From AC-32 sp035473395 (lineage in GTDB: Bacteria; Actinomycetota; Thermoleophilia; Gaiellales; Gaiellaceae): 10,152 nucleotides of DNA. The stretch's first letter is position 1, and every line of letters begins with the position of its first letter. The DNA lies in the NCBI GenBank assembly GCA_035473395.1, contig DATIOF010000053.1, forward strand, positions 1 to 10,152, read 5' to 3'. The notes beneath the pieces are model-generated. The model searched no databases and had not been told where the DNA came from. It saw nothing but the letters and a program-made list of their open reading frames with translations. This document shows, one piece after another, positions 1 through 7,165 of this stretch. Both the position numbers and the translations under genes were made by a program.

Positions 1-1057
1 TTGCACCGCCGCGCGTGCCGAGCCGCAGCGCCTCGCGCGCCGTCATCGCCTCCGGGCCGCCGCGCCCGCGCGCGGCGAGCAGCGCCTGCTTGACCTCGAA
101 GGAGAGGTCACTGCGCTCGTTCGACGCCGAGCCGTCGACGCCGAGGCCGACGGGGGCACCCGCGTCGACGAGGTCGCGCACGCGCGCGACCCCCGCGCCC
201 AGGCGGAGGTTGGAGGTGGGGCAGTGGGCGACGCCGATACCTTCGCGTGCGAACGTGGCCACGTCCGCGTCGGACAGGTGGACGCAGTGCGCACACCAGA
301 CGTCGCCGGCCGTCCAGCCGAGGCCTGCGAGGTACTCGATCGGCGTGCAGCCGAACAGCTCGCGGCAGTACTCCTCCTCCTCGACCGTCTCGGCCAGGTG
401 CGTGTGCAGTGTCAGCCCGAGCTTCCGCGCGAGCTCGGCCGACTCGCGCATCAGCTCGCCCGTGACCGAGAAGGGCGAGCACGGCGCGACGACGAGCTCC
501 GGGTAGCGCGCGGCCAGCCGCTCGGTCTCGGCCAGGATCTGGTCCGCATCCTCGACCAGCGAGTCCGGCGGCAGCCCCCCGTCAGACTCGCCGAGGTCCA
601 TCGAGCCACGCGAGGGCACGAGCCGCACGCCGAGCTCGCGGGCCGCGGTCATCTCGGCCTCGATCAGGTCGCCGGCCCCGCGCGGGAACACGTAGTGGTG
701 GTCGAAGACGGTTGTGCAGCCGGAAAGCGCGAGCTCGGCCAGGCCTGTGCGGGCCGCGGCGTGCTCGCTCTCCTCGTCGAGCCGCGCCCAGACCGGGTAG
801 AGCGTCTTCAGCCAGGTGAACAGGTCGGCCTCCTGGGCCCGCGCGCGCGTAAGGGTCTGGTAGAGGTGATGGTGTGTGTTGATCAAGCCAGGCGTGACCA
901 AGGCGCCGGCCAGGTCGACCCGCTCGTCGGCTTCGGGCTCCGCGCCACCACCCGCCGCTGCGACGAGCCCGTCCTCGACCAGCACCCAGCCGTCCCCGTG
1001 CTCGGTGCCCGCGTCGTCCATCACGACGACGTAGGCGTTCCTGAAGAGCCGCCTCAC
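1..1057 (-). CDS. 8-oxoguanine deaminase-type amidohydrolase (3' end beyond window)
   Basis: Metal-dependent amidohydrolase of the cytosolic purine/triazine deaminase group. It most likely deaminates 8-oxoguanine to urate; guanine or a related aminated heterocycle is possible. My translation of the minus strand gives 352 residues with no stop before the window edge, so roughly the last 100 of a usual 450 are missing. Visible motifs are NTHHHLYQTLTRA near residues 60-72 (metal HxH), LYPVWARL near 86-93, DHHYVFP near 119-125, HTHLAE at 218-223 (metal His), CAHCVH at 255-260 (metal His) and GVDGSASN at 306-313 (catalytic Asp308). The Tyr-Gln-Thr-Leu-Thr-Arg and LYPxW motifs are, from memory of the family, typical of 8-oxoguanine deaminases rather than AtzB or TrzN. 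The start is GTG at 1057-1055, overlapping the TGA of adenine deaminase as GTGA, so translation is probably coupled and the two genes form one operon. ATG further in would remove the N-terminal strand. The substrate is inferred. Confidence 0.85.
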   Translation of the reverse strand, partial: MRRLFRNAYVVVMDDAGTEHGDGWVLVEDGLVAAAGGGAEPEADERVDLAGALVTPGLINTHHHLYQTLTRARAQEADLFTWLKTLYPVWARLDEESEHAAARTGLAELALSGCTTVFDHHYVFPRGAGDLIEAEMTAARELGVRLVPSRGSMDLGESDGGLPPDSLVEDADQILAETERLAARYPELVVAPCSPFSVTGELMRESAELARKLGLTLHTHLAETVEEEEYCRELFGCTPIEYLAGLGWTAGDVWCAHCVHLSDADVATFAREGIGVAHCPTSNLRLGAGVARVRDLVDAGAPVGLGVDGSASNERSDLSFEVKQALLAARGRGGPEAMTAREALRLGTRGGA

Positions 1058-2739
1058 GCGCGGAGCGGCACCAGCTCGAAGCGGTCGACGTCCACGAGCC
1101 CCTGGTCGGTGATCTTCAGCGACGGGATCACCGACAGCGCGAGGAACGACATCGTCTGGAACGGCGAGGGCAGCGTGCAGCCGAGCTTTGCCGCGGCCTC
1201 GATGCAGCCCTCGCTCGCCTCGACCACCTCGTCGAGCGGCGCCTCCGAGATCAGACCCGCGACCGGCAGCGCCAGCTCGGCGCGCACACCGCGGTCCTCG
1301 ACGACGACCACGCCGCCGCCGATCTCGGTCAGGCGGGCGATCGCGCGCGCCATGTCCTGGTCGTCCATGCCGACGACGACGATGTTGTGCGCGTCGTGGG
1401 CGAAGGTCGAGGCGAGCGCGCCGGTCTCGAGGCCGAAGCCGCGCACGAGCCCGACCGCCATCCCGCCGGTGCCGAGGTGCCGCTCGACGACCGCGATCTT
1501 CGCGAGCCCGTTGCCGGCGACGATGTGGCCGTCCTCGACGAGCGGCTCCTCCACGAGCCCCTCGGTCACGATCTGGTCGGGGATCACGCCGATCACCCGG
1601 GCCGGTCCGCCTTCCCAGGGGATGGTGAAGTCGCGCGCGGCGACGTGGCGGACGCGGACGGTGTGCTTGACCCACTCCGGCACCTCCGGCCGCTCGATCT
1701 CACCGAGCGGGCGGCCGCGCTTGAGCACCGTCTCCGGCACGAACGACTCGAGATCCGGCAACAGCAGCAGGTCGGCCTGGTAGCCGGGCGCGATCGCGCC
1801 GAGGTGGTGCAGGCCGTGCCAGGTGGCGGGGTTCAGAGTCGCGAGCACGAGCGCGTCCTCCGGCGCGATCCCGGCCGCGACCGCGTCGCGCACCATCGAG
1901 TTGACGTGCCCGTCCTCGGCGATGTGCTCGGGCTCGCGGTCGTCGGTGCAGAAGGCGATTCGCTCGGTGCCGAGCTCCTGCACGAGCGGCAGCAGCGCGT
2001 GCAGGTTCCGCGCCGCCGAGGCCTCGCGGATCAGCAGCCACATCCCGGCGCGCAGCCGCTCGCGGCCTTCCTCGGGGGTTGAGGCCTCGTGGTCGGAGTA
2101 GATCCCGGCCGCGGCGTAGGCGTTCAGCTGCTTGCCCAGGACGCCCGGCGCGTGACCGTCGACGTGCTCGGCGCCCGGCAGCCGCAGCTTCGCCAGCTCG
2201 TGCTCGTCGCCGGAGACGACACCGGGGAAGTTCATCATCTCGGCGAGCCCGATCACGCGCCGCCGCCGCAGCAGGCCTTCGAGGTCACCCGGCGAGAGCG
2301 GCCGCCGCGGCGACTCGAACCGCGACGCCGGCACGCAGGACGAGGCCATGAAGAAGACGTCGAGCGGCAGGCCGACGCTGACGTCCAGCAGCCAGTGCAC
2401 GCCGTCGGTGCCGAGCACGTTCGCGATCTCGTGCGGATCGGCGACGACGGTGGTCGTTCCCAGCGGCAGCACCAGCCGGGCGAACTCGTCCACCAGCAGC
2501 TTCGTCGACTCGAGGTGCATGTGCGCGTCAACGAAGCCCGGCACGACGTAGCGGCCGGTCGCATCGATCACTTCGCTCCCGCGGTACTCGCCGAGGCCGG
2601 CGACATAGCCGTCCACGACCGCAACGTCCGTCTCCAACCACTCGCGCGTGAAGACCGAGAACACGCGTCCGCCGCGGACGACGAGCTCGGCCGGCTCGTC
2701 GCCACGGGCCACCGCGAGCCGTCGGGCAAGGTCTGGCAT
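1054..2739 (-). CDS. ade: Adenine deaminase (Ade family)
   Basis: Hydrolyses adenine to hypoxanthine and ammonia in the cytoplasm (EC 3.5.4.2). The 561 residues match the usual length of this amidohydrolase family. An N-terminal composite domain (LVVRGGRVFSV near 19-29) leads into the barrel. Motifs visible are VDAHMHLESTKL (70-81, metal HxH at 73/75), DPHEIANVLG (101-110), GLAEMMNFPG (164-173, the Glu of the metal site), HVDGHAPG (192-199, metal His) and CTDDR (264-268, catalytic Asp region). The C-terminal adenine deaminase domain spans about 400-561 and includes GGMAVGLVRGFG and AHDAHN. ATG at 2739 is chosen because it gives the full family N terminus and lies 6 nt after a -10-like TAAGTT. 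No Shine-Dalgarno sequence precedes it, so the transcript is probably leaderless. It heads an operon with the downstream deaminase and diverges from the molybdenum hydroxylase genes, whose likely substrate is its product hypoxanthine. Confidence 0.95.
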   Translation of the reverse strand: MPDLARRLAVARGDEPAELVVRGGRVFSVFTREWLETDVAVVDGYVAGLGEYRGSEVIDATGRYVVPGFVDAHMHLESTKLLVDEFARLVLPLGTTTVVADPHEIANVLGTDGVHWLLDVSVGLPLDVFFMASSCVPASRFESPRRPLSPGDLEGLLRRRRVIGLAEMMNFPGVVSGDEHELAKLRLPGAEHVDGHAPGVLGKQLNAYAAAGIYSDHEASTPEEGRERLRAGMWLLIREASAARNLHALLPLVQELGTERIAFCTDDREPEHIAEDGHVNSMVRDAVAAGIAPEDALVLATLNPATWHGLHHLGAIAPGYQADLLLLPDLESFVPETVLKRGRPLGEIERPEVPEWVKHTVRVRHVAARDFTIPWEGGPARVIGVIPDQIVTEGLVEEPLVEDGHIVAGNGLAKIAVVERHLGTGGMAVGLVRGFGLETGALASTFAHDAHNIVVVGMDDQDMARAIARLTEIGGGVVVVEDRGVRAELALPVAGLISEAPLDEVVEASEGCIEAAAKLGCTLPSPFQTMSFLALSVIPSLKITDQGLVDVDRFELVPLRA

Positions 2740-2745
2740 GGATGG

Positions 2746-2751
2746 AACTTA
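2746..2751 (-). promoter_or_regulatory. Candidate -10 box (TAAGTT) of adenine deaminase operon
   Basis: On the minus strand TAAGTT fits the actinobacterial TANNNT -10 pattern and ends exactly 6 nt before the ATG of adenine deaminase. That spacing places the transcription start at or next to the A of ATG, the layout of a leaderless mRNA. No Shine-Dalgarno sequence lies between the box and the start codon, in agreement. A clear -35 is not visible. It mirrors the box for the opposite operon at 2763-2768. Confidence 0.55.
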
Positions 2752-2762
2752 CTGGGTCGAAG

Positions 2763-2768
2763 TAGATT
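2763..2768 (+). promoter_or_regulatory. Candidate -10 box (TAGATT) of molybdenum hydroxylase operon
   Basis: TAGATT fits TANNNT and ends 6 nt before the GTG start at 2775, so the transcript would begin at or beside the start codon. No Shine-Dalgarno sequence is present between them. A -35 hexamer about 17 bp upstream (near 2740-2745) does not resemble TTGACA. The two -10 boxes are 11 bp apart on opposite strands, so polymerase binding for one operon would probably exclude the other. Confidence 0.55.
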
Positions 2769-2774
2769 GGCCTC

Positions 2775-3554
2775 GTGGAAGTCCTGACCCCGCGCACCCT
2801 CGACGAGGCGCTCACGCTGAAGGCCGAGCGGCCCGACGCAGTGCCGATTCAGGGCGGCACCGACGTGATGGTCGAGCTCAACTTCGACCGCGCCCGCCCG
2901 CCGGCGCTGCTGAACCTGAACGAGGTGCCCGAGTTGCGCGGCCACGCGCGCGAGAACGGAACGCTGCGGCTCGGCTCCGGGCTGACCTACACCGAGGCGA
3001 TGGGTCTCGCCGAGCCGCTGCTCGCGCTGGCCGAGGCCTCGCGCACCGTCGGCGGCCCGCAGATCCGCAACCGCGGCACGATCGGTGGCAATCTCGGCAC
3101 AGCTTCGCCGGCCGGTGACGCGCTGCCGCCGTTGCTCGTCTACGGGGCCGAGGTCGAGCTTGCCTCTTCGAGCCGTTCGCGCACCGTCGCTTTGAGCGAG
3201 TTCCTCGTCGGCGCGAAGCGGAACGCGCTCGAGCCGGACGAGCTGATCGTCGCCGTCCGAATCCCCTTGCCCGGCCCGCGGCAGACGTTCATGAAGGTCG
3301 GGCCGCGCAACGCGATGGTGATCGCAGTCGTCTCGCTTGGGCTGGTCGTGGACGGCGACGAGCTGCGCGCCTCGTTCGGCTCGGCCGGCCCGGTGCCCGG
3401 CCTCGTGGGCGCGCCGGTCGAGGAACGAGACTCGTTCCCGGAGCAGGTCGCCGAGGCGGCGAGCCCGATCGACGACGTCCGCGGCACGGCCCGCTACCGC
3501 CGCCACGCCTTGCGCGTCCTGACAGAGCGGGCGCTCGAGCGGTGCCTGGCATGA
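2775..3554 (+). CDS. Xanthine dehydrogenase-type FAD-binding subunit
   Basis: FAD subunit of a heterotrimeric molybdenum hydroxylase (CoxM/XdhB family). It passes electrons from the 2Fe-2S subunit to NAD+ or another acceptor. The 259 residues are slightly shorter than the usual 280-290. FAD-contact motifs are clear: IQGGTDVMVELN (25-36) and TVGGPQIRNRGTIGGN (91-106), followed by the usual ASPAGDALPPL (110-120). The C-terminal region (about 165-259) matches the CO dehydrogenase flavoprotein C-terminal domain, with YRRHALRVL near 241-249. The GTG at 2775 is the right start because it gives the family N terminus (MEVLTPRTLDEAL) and follows a leaderless-type -10 box. Its TGA overlaps the ATG of the 2Fe-2S subunit (ATGA, 3551-3554). 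The family assignment is firm. Purine as substrate is inferred from the large subunit and the divergent adenine deaminase. Confidence 0.92.
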   Translation: MEVLTPRTLDEALTLKAERPDAVPIQGGTDVMVELNFDRARPPALLNLNEVPELRGHARENGTLRLGSGLTYTEAMGLAEPLLALAEASRTVGGPQIRNRGTIGGNLGTASPAGDALPPLLVYGAEVELASSSRSRTVALSEFLVGAKRNALEPDELIVAVRIPLPGPRQTFMKVGPRNAMVIAVVSLGLVVDGDELRASFGSAGPVPGLVGAPVEERDSFPEQVAEAASPIDDVRGTARYRRHALRVLTERALERCLA

Positions 3555-4006
3555 GGATCCAGCTGACCGTCAACGGCGAGCGGAAGGAGACCGAGGTCTG
3601 GGAAGGCGAGAGCCTGCTCTTCGCGCTGCGCGAACGGCTCGGCCTGCCGGGCTCGAAGAACGCGTGTGAGCAGGGCGAGTGCGGCTCGTGCTCGGTGCTG
3701 CTCGACGGCGTCCTCGTCTGCGCGTGCCTGGTGCTCGCGGCGCAGGCCGACGGTCACGAGGTCGTCACCGTCGAGGGGCTCGCGCGCGGCGAAGAGCTGC
3801 ATCGCGTGCAGCAGGCGTTCAGCGAGACCGGCGCCGTGCAGTGCGGCTTCTGCACGCCGGGCTTGATCGTCGCCACGGCCGACCTGCTCGCCCGCAACGC
3901 CGCGCCGAACGACGACGAGATCCGCGAGGCGCTCTCGGGCAACCTCTGCCGCTGCACCGGCTACGCGAAGATCTTCGACGCGGTGAGGCTGGCGGCCGAG
4001 CGATGA
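3551..4006 (+). CDS. Xanthine dehydrogenase-type 2Fe-2S subunit
   Basis: Small electron-transfer subunit (CoxS/XdhC-like) carrying two 2Fe-2S clusters, placed between the molybdenum centre and FAD. It has 151 residues, close to the family's usual 150-165. The N-terminal plant ferredoxin-type domain holds the first cluster: C39, C44, C47 and C59 within NACEQGECGSCSV and the following CACL. The C-terminal helical domain holds the second: C98, C101 (QCGFCTPG) and C133, C135 (NLCRCTGY). All eight ligands are present, so the subunit looks functional. I chose ATG at 3551, which overlaps the previous TGA; an upstream in-frame GTG at 3542 would add only three residues. The stop overlaps the next ATG (4003-4006), so the three subunits are probably translated in a coupled way at matched levels. 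Confidence 0.95.
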   Translation: MRIQLTVNGERKETEVWEGESLLFALRERLGLPGSKNACEQGECGSCSVLLDGVLVCACLVLAAQADGHEVVTVEGLARGEELHRVQQAFSETGAVQCGFCTPGLIVATADLLARNAAPNDDEIREALSGNLCRCTGYAKIFDAVRLAAER

Positions 4007-6228
4007 GCACGACCGCCCGCAAGCTCGAGCTCGGCCGCGTGGGCGAGGTCGTCAAGCGCACCGACGCGATCCCGAAGGTGACCGGTGAGTTCGCGTACGC
4101 GAGCGACCTTTCCGCGGCCGGGATGCTCTGGGGCCACACGGTCCGCAGCCCGCACGCGCACGCGCGAATCGTCGAGCTCGACATCTCCGAGGCGCTGACG
4201 ATGGCGGGAGTCCACGCCGTGCTCACCCACGCCGATGTGCCCGGAGCCAAGACGTACGGGCTCGAGTTTCCCGACCAGCCGGTGCTCGCGATCGACAAGG
4301 TGCGCTACTTCGGCGAGCCGGTCGCGCTGGTCGCGGCCGAGCACCCCGAGCAGGCGCGGCGCGCGGCCGAGAAGATTCGCGTCGAGTACGAGCCGCTCGA
4401 GCCGGTGACCGACATGGAGCGCGCCACCGAGCAGCCGCCGATCCACGACGAGAATCCCACCGCAGGCCACGGCTTCCGCGACGACCCGCGGCCGAACGTC
4501 CTCCGCTCGATCGTGATTCGCCACGGCGACCCGGACGCCGCCGGCGACGTGAGCGTCGAGGGCGTCTACGAGCTCGGGATCCAGGACCAGGCCTTCCTCG
4601 GGCCCGAGTCCGGCCTCGCGGTGCCCGACGGCGAGGGCGGTGTCGACGTCTACGTGGCGACGCAGTGGCTGCACGTCGACCGCGACCAGGTCGCGCCCTG
4701 TCTCGGGCTCGAGAAGGAGCAGGTGCGGATCCACCTCGGCGGCGTCGGCGGCGCCTTCGGCGGGCGCGAGGACCTCTCGATGCAGGTCCACGGCGCGATG
4801 CTCGCGCTGCACACCGACCGGCCGGTGAAGATCGTCTACTCGCGCGAGGAGTCGTTCGTCGGCCACGTCCATCGGCACCCGGCCAAGCTCTGGATGGAAC
4901 ATCGGGCGACACGCGAGGGCAAGCTCGTCAACGTCCGCGCACGGATCCTGCTCGACGGCGGCGCCTACGCCTCCTCGAGCGCGGCCGTCTGCTCGAATGC
5001 CGCCGCCTTCGCGGTCGGCCCGTACAAGGTCGAGAACGCGCTGATCGAGTCGACCTGCGTCTACTCGAACAACCCGCCCTGCGGCGCGATGCGCGGCTTC
5101 GGGGCCGTCCAGGGCTGCTTCGCGCACGAGGCGCAAATGGACAAGCTCGCCGCCGCGCTCGAGATCGACCCGGTCGAGCTGCGCCTGCTGAACGCGCTCG
5201 GCCCGGGCGACACGCTGCCGACCGGGCAGCAAGTGACGGGCTCGCTGCCGGTGGCCGAGGTGATCCGCAGGGCCGCTGCGCTGCCCCTGCCCGAGGCGGA
5301 GGAGCTGCCGCGCGACCCGATCCGGCTGCCCGGCGGCGCCGGCAACACCACCCGCGGCCAGGGCGTGCAGCGCGGGGTCGGCTTCGCGGTCGGCTTCAAG
5401 AACGTCTGCTACTCGGAGGGCTTCGACGACGCGTGCTCGGCCCGAGTGCGGCTCTGGGCCGGCGCGGACGAGCAGCTCGCCGCCGAGGTGCACTGCGCCG
5501 CGGCCGAGGTCGGCCAGGGCGTGACGGGCGTGATCCTGCAGGTCGCGCGCACGGAGCTCGGCACGGAGAACGTGACCCTCGCGCCCGGCTCGACCGACGG
5601 CGTCGACTCGGCCGGCTCGGCGTCGGCGTCGCGGCTCACGTGGATGGCCGCGGGCGCCGTGCAACTCGCTTGCCAGGACGCGCTCGCGGAGTGGCGCGAG
5701 ACGGGCAAGGAGGTCGACCTCGAGCGCACCTACCACCATGCTCGCACCTTCCCGCTCGACCCCGAGACCGGCCAGGTCGCGGGCGACCGCGTCCACGTCG
5801 CCTACATCTGCGCAGCGATGCGCGTGGTCGCCGAGGTCGACGTCGAGCTCGGTCTCTCGCGCGTGGTCTGGATCGGCGCCGCCCAGGACGTCGGCAAGGC
5901 GATCAACCCGCAGGCGGTCCACGGCCAGATCGAGGGCGGCACCGCGCAGGGCCTCGGGCTCGCGCTGATGGAGGAGATCCAGACGCGCGACGGCCTGATC
6001 ACCAACGCGAGCTTCACCGACTACCTGATCCCGACGACGCTCGACATGCCGGTGATCGACGCGGAGCTGGTCGAGGATCCCGAGCCCGACGCGCCCTACG
6101 GGGCCAAGGGCGTCGGCGAGCCGCCGACGGTCGTCTCCACGGCAGCGGTGGTCTCGGCGCTACGAGCGGCGAGCGGGCGCGAGCTCAGCCGCGTGCCCGT
6201 CCGGCCCGACGACCTCGCCGGGCTCTGA
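4003..6228 (+). CDS. Xanthine dehydrogenase-type molybdopterin-binding large subunit
   Basis: Catalytic subunit of a molybdenum hydroxylase, most likely oxidising hypoxanthine and xanthine to urate. It has 741 residues from ATG 4003, normal for bacterial enzymes. The a/b hammerhead domain covers about 20-130 (KVTGEFAYASDL, RYFGEPVALVAAE). The molybdopterin domain follows: GGVGGAFGGRED (247-258), GAMRGFGAVQ (361-370), GQG (504-506) and GAKGVGEPP ending in the conserved catalytic Glu706. The GAMRGFG segment is the xanthine dehydrogenase type and excludes CO dehydrogenase, which has AYxCSFR or AYxGAGR there. Glu after GGR and Arg364 align by eye with the purine-binding Glu802 and Arg880 of bovine xanthine oxidase. 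The reading frame is open upstream to 3679, but that part only shadows the 2Fe-2S gene. No XdhC/CoxF-type maturation factor is in the window. The last 69 bp overlap the convergent transporter gene. Another aromatic heterocycle as substrate cannot be excluded. Confidence 0.9.
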   Translation: MSTTARKLELGRVGEVVKRTDAIPKVTGEFAYASDLSAAGMLWGHTVRSPHAHARIVELDISEALTMAGVHAVLTHADVPGAKTYGLEFPDQPVLAIDKVRYFGEPVALVAAEHPEQARRAAEKIRVEYEPLEPVTDMERATEQPPIHDENPTAGHGFRDDPRPNVLRSIVIRHGDPDAAGDVSVEGVYELGIQDQAFLGPESGLAVPDGEGGVDVYVATQWLHVDRDQVAPCLGLEKEQVRIHLGGVGGAFGGREDLSMQVHGAMLALHTDRPVKIVYSREESFVGHVHRHPAKLWMEHRATREGKLVNVRARILLDGGAYASSSAAVCSNAAAFAVGPYKVENALIESTCVYSNNPPCGAMRGFGAVQGCFAHEAQMDKLAAALEIDPVELRLLNALGPGDTLPTGQQVTGSLPVAEVIRRAAALPLPEAEELPRDPIRLPGGAGNTTRGQGVQRGVGFAVGFKNVCYSEGFDDACSARVRLWAGADEQLAAEVHCAAAEVGQGVTGVILQVARTELGTENVTLAPGSTDGVDSAGSASASRLTWMAAGAVQLACQDALAEWRETGKEVDLERTYHHARTFPLDPETGQVAGDRVHVAYICAAMRVVAEVDVELGLSRVVWIGAAQDVGKAINPQAVHGQIEGGTAQGLGLALMEEIQTRDGLITNASFTDYLIPTTLDMPVIDAELVEDPEPDAPYGAKGVGEPPTVVSTAAVVSALRAASGRELSRVPVRPDDLAGL

Positions 6229-7107
6229 CTCTCGCCGCACGACGATCGCGACCGCGATCAGGATCAGCACCGCCCCGGCGATGATCCGGGCGGTGACGGT
6301 CTCGTCGAGCACGATCACGCCGAGCGCGATCGCGATCACCGGGTTCACGTACGCGTAGGTCGAGACCTGCGCGATCGGCGCGTTGCCGAGCAGCCAGGCG
6401 TAGGCCGTGTAGCCGACGACCGAGCCGATCAGGATCAGGTAGATGAGGCCGAAGATCGAGCGCGACGACCAGCCCGACGGGTCGAGCCGCGACGGCGACG
6501 TCGTCGCAAGACCGATCAGTCCCAGGACGAGCCCGCCGACGAGCGTCTCGTAGCCGGTCGCAACGAGCGCGTCGCGTGGGACCGCCATCCGCGGCGAGAG
6601 GAACGACCCGAGCGCCCACGAGATCGCGGCGAGAACCGTCAGCAGGAGGTAGCCGAGCGGCCCCGAGCCGCCCCCCGGCCGGACGAGCACCACGATGCCG
6701 ACGAAGCCCACGAGCAAGCCAAGGGAGGCGATCCGGTCCGGCCGCTCGCCGGCCGCCAGGCGGAACAGCAGGACCCAGAGCGGCACCGAGGCGATGATCA
6801 ACGACGTCAGCCCGATCGGGACCTTCTGCTCGGTGAGGAAGAGAATCGAGTTCGCGCCGGGCAGCAGCAAGCCCACCAGGGCCGCCGAGGCGAGCTCGAC
6901 CCGCCGTACCTTCAGGGCCCGGAGCCCGCGCCGCCAGATCACGATCCCGCAGACGATCAGCCCGACGATCGTGAAGCGGACGCCCGCGCCGAACAGGGCC
7001 GGGATCGTCTCGCCGGCGAGCTCGATCCCGAGGTAGGTCGAGCCCCAGACGACGTAGACGATCCAGAGGGCGACCCAGACTTGCGCGCGGTGGCTCACAG
7101 GCCTCAT
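6160..7107 (-). CDS. EamA/DMT-family transporter, YedA-like
   Basis: Inner-membrane drug/metabolite superfamily permease of 315 residues with two EamA repeats. Ten hydrophobic segments are visible, at about 10-30, 36-58, 71-91, 97-117, 126-142, 150-170, 180-200, 217-240, 249-267 and 273-290. YedA-like motifs are WGSTYLGIE (21-29), AGVRF (41-45), ISWALGS (162-168) and STYAYVNPV (249-257). The substrate is unknown; family members usually export small metabolites or amino acids. The ATG at 7107 has a modest AGG motif 8 nt upstream. The stop is TAG at 6162-6160, inside the convergent large-subunit gene. The overlap encodes only the last 22 residues, a charged tail after helix 10, which suggests the tail arose by loss of an earlier stop and is not under strong constraint. 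The gene diverges from the receptor cyclase across 58 bp. No evidence links it to the purine genes beyond proximity. Confidence 0.92.
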   Translation of the reverse strand: MRPVSHRAQVWVALWIVYVVWGSTYLGIELAGETIPALFGAGVRFTIVGLIVCGIVIWRRGLRALKVRRVELASAALVGLLLPGANSILFLTEQKVPIGLTSLIIASVPLWVLLFRLAAGERPDRIASLGLLVGFVGIVVLVRPGGGSGPLGYLLLTVLAAISWALGSFLSPRMAVPRDALVATGYETLVGGLVLGLIGLATTSPSRLDPSGWSSRSIFGLIYLILIGSVVGYTAYAWLLGNAPIAQVSTYAYVNPVIAIALGVIVLDETVTARIIAGAVLILIAVAIVVRRESEPGEVVGPDGHAAELAPARRS

Positions 7108-7142
7108 AACGACGACCTGCCCGCGGAACGTCCGCCCAAAGC

Positions 7143-7165
7143 CGGTCGCAGCTATAACTTGACCG
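7143..7165. promoter_or_regulatory. Shared promoter/operator region with TATAAC box inside an inverted repeat
   Basis: The 58 bp between the transporter and cyclase starts contains one A/T-rich core, TATAAC at 7153-7158 on the plus strand, a 5/6 match to TATAAT. It ends 7 nt before ATC 7166, which fits a leaderless start there. Read on the minus strand the same core gives TATAGC, about 43 nt before the transporter ATG, a weaker -10 with room for a short leader. The core is flanked by CGGTC (7143-7147) and GACCG (7161-7165), a perfect 5-bp inverted repeat that could be an operator. The promoter role is inferred from position and composition; no good -35 is visible. Confidence 0.4.

Noticed and set aside
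224..1783. 519-codon plus-strand open frame spanning the two amidohydrolase genes
   Set aside because: It lies antisense to two genes with clear catalytic motifs. The translation is low-complexity (Arg, Ala, Ser, Pro rich) with no recognisable domain, as expected of high-GC antisense frames.
2744..2748. GGAAC in the short divergent spacer, considered as an ECF sigma factor -35 element
   Set aside because: The spacing to the -10-like box is 14 bp. The GGAAC in the other intergenic region (7125-7129) lies 23 bp from its box, so no consistent promoter architecture emerges.
3961..5922. 653-codon minus-strand open frame
   Set aside because: It is antisense to the molybdopterin subunit, whose motifs are complete. 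The translation is a repetitive Arg/Asp/Val/Leu mix without any domain.
6244..6259. Perfect inverted repeat GATCGCG-AC-CGCGATC just after the large-subunit stop, considered as a terminator
   Set aside because: There is no T-run on either strand, the loop would be only 2 nt, and the sequence encodes part of helix 10 of the transporter. It is probably a codon-composition coincidence.
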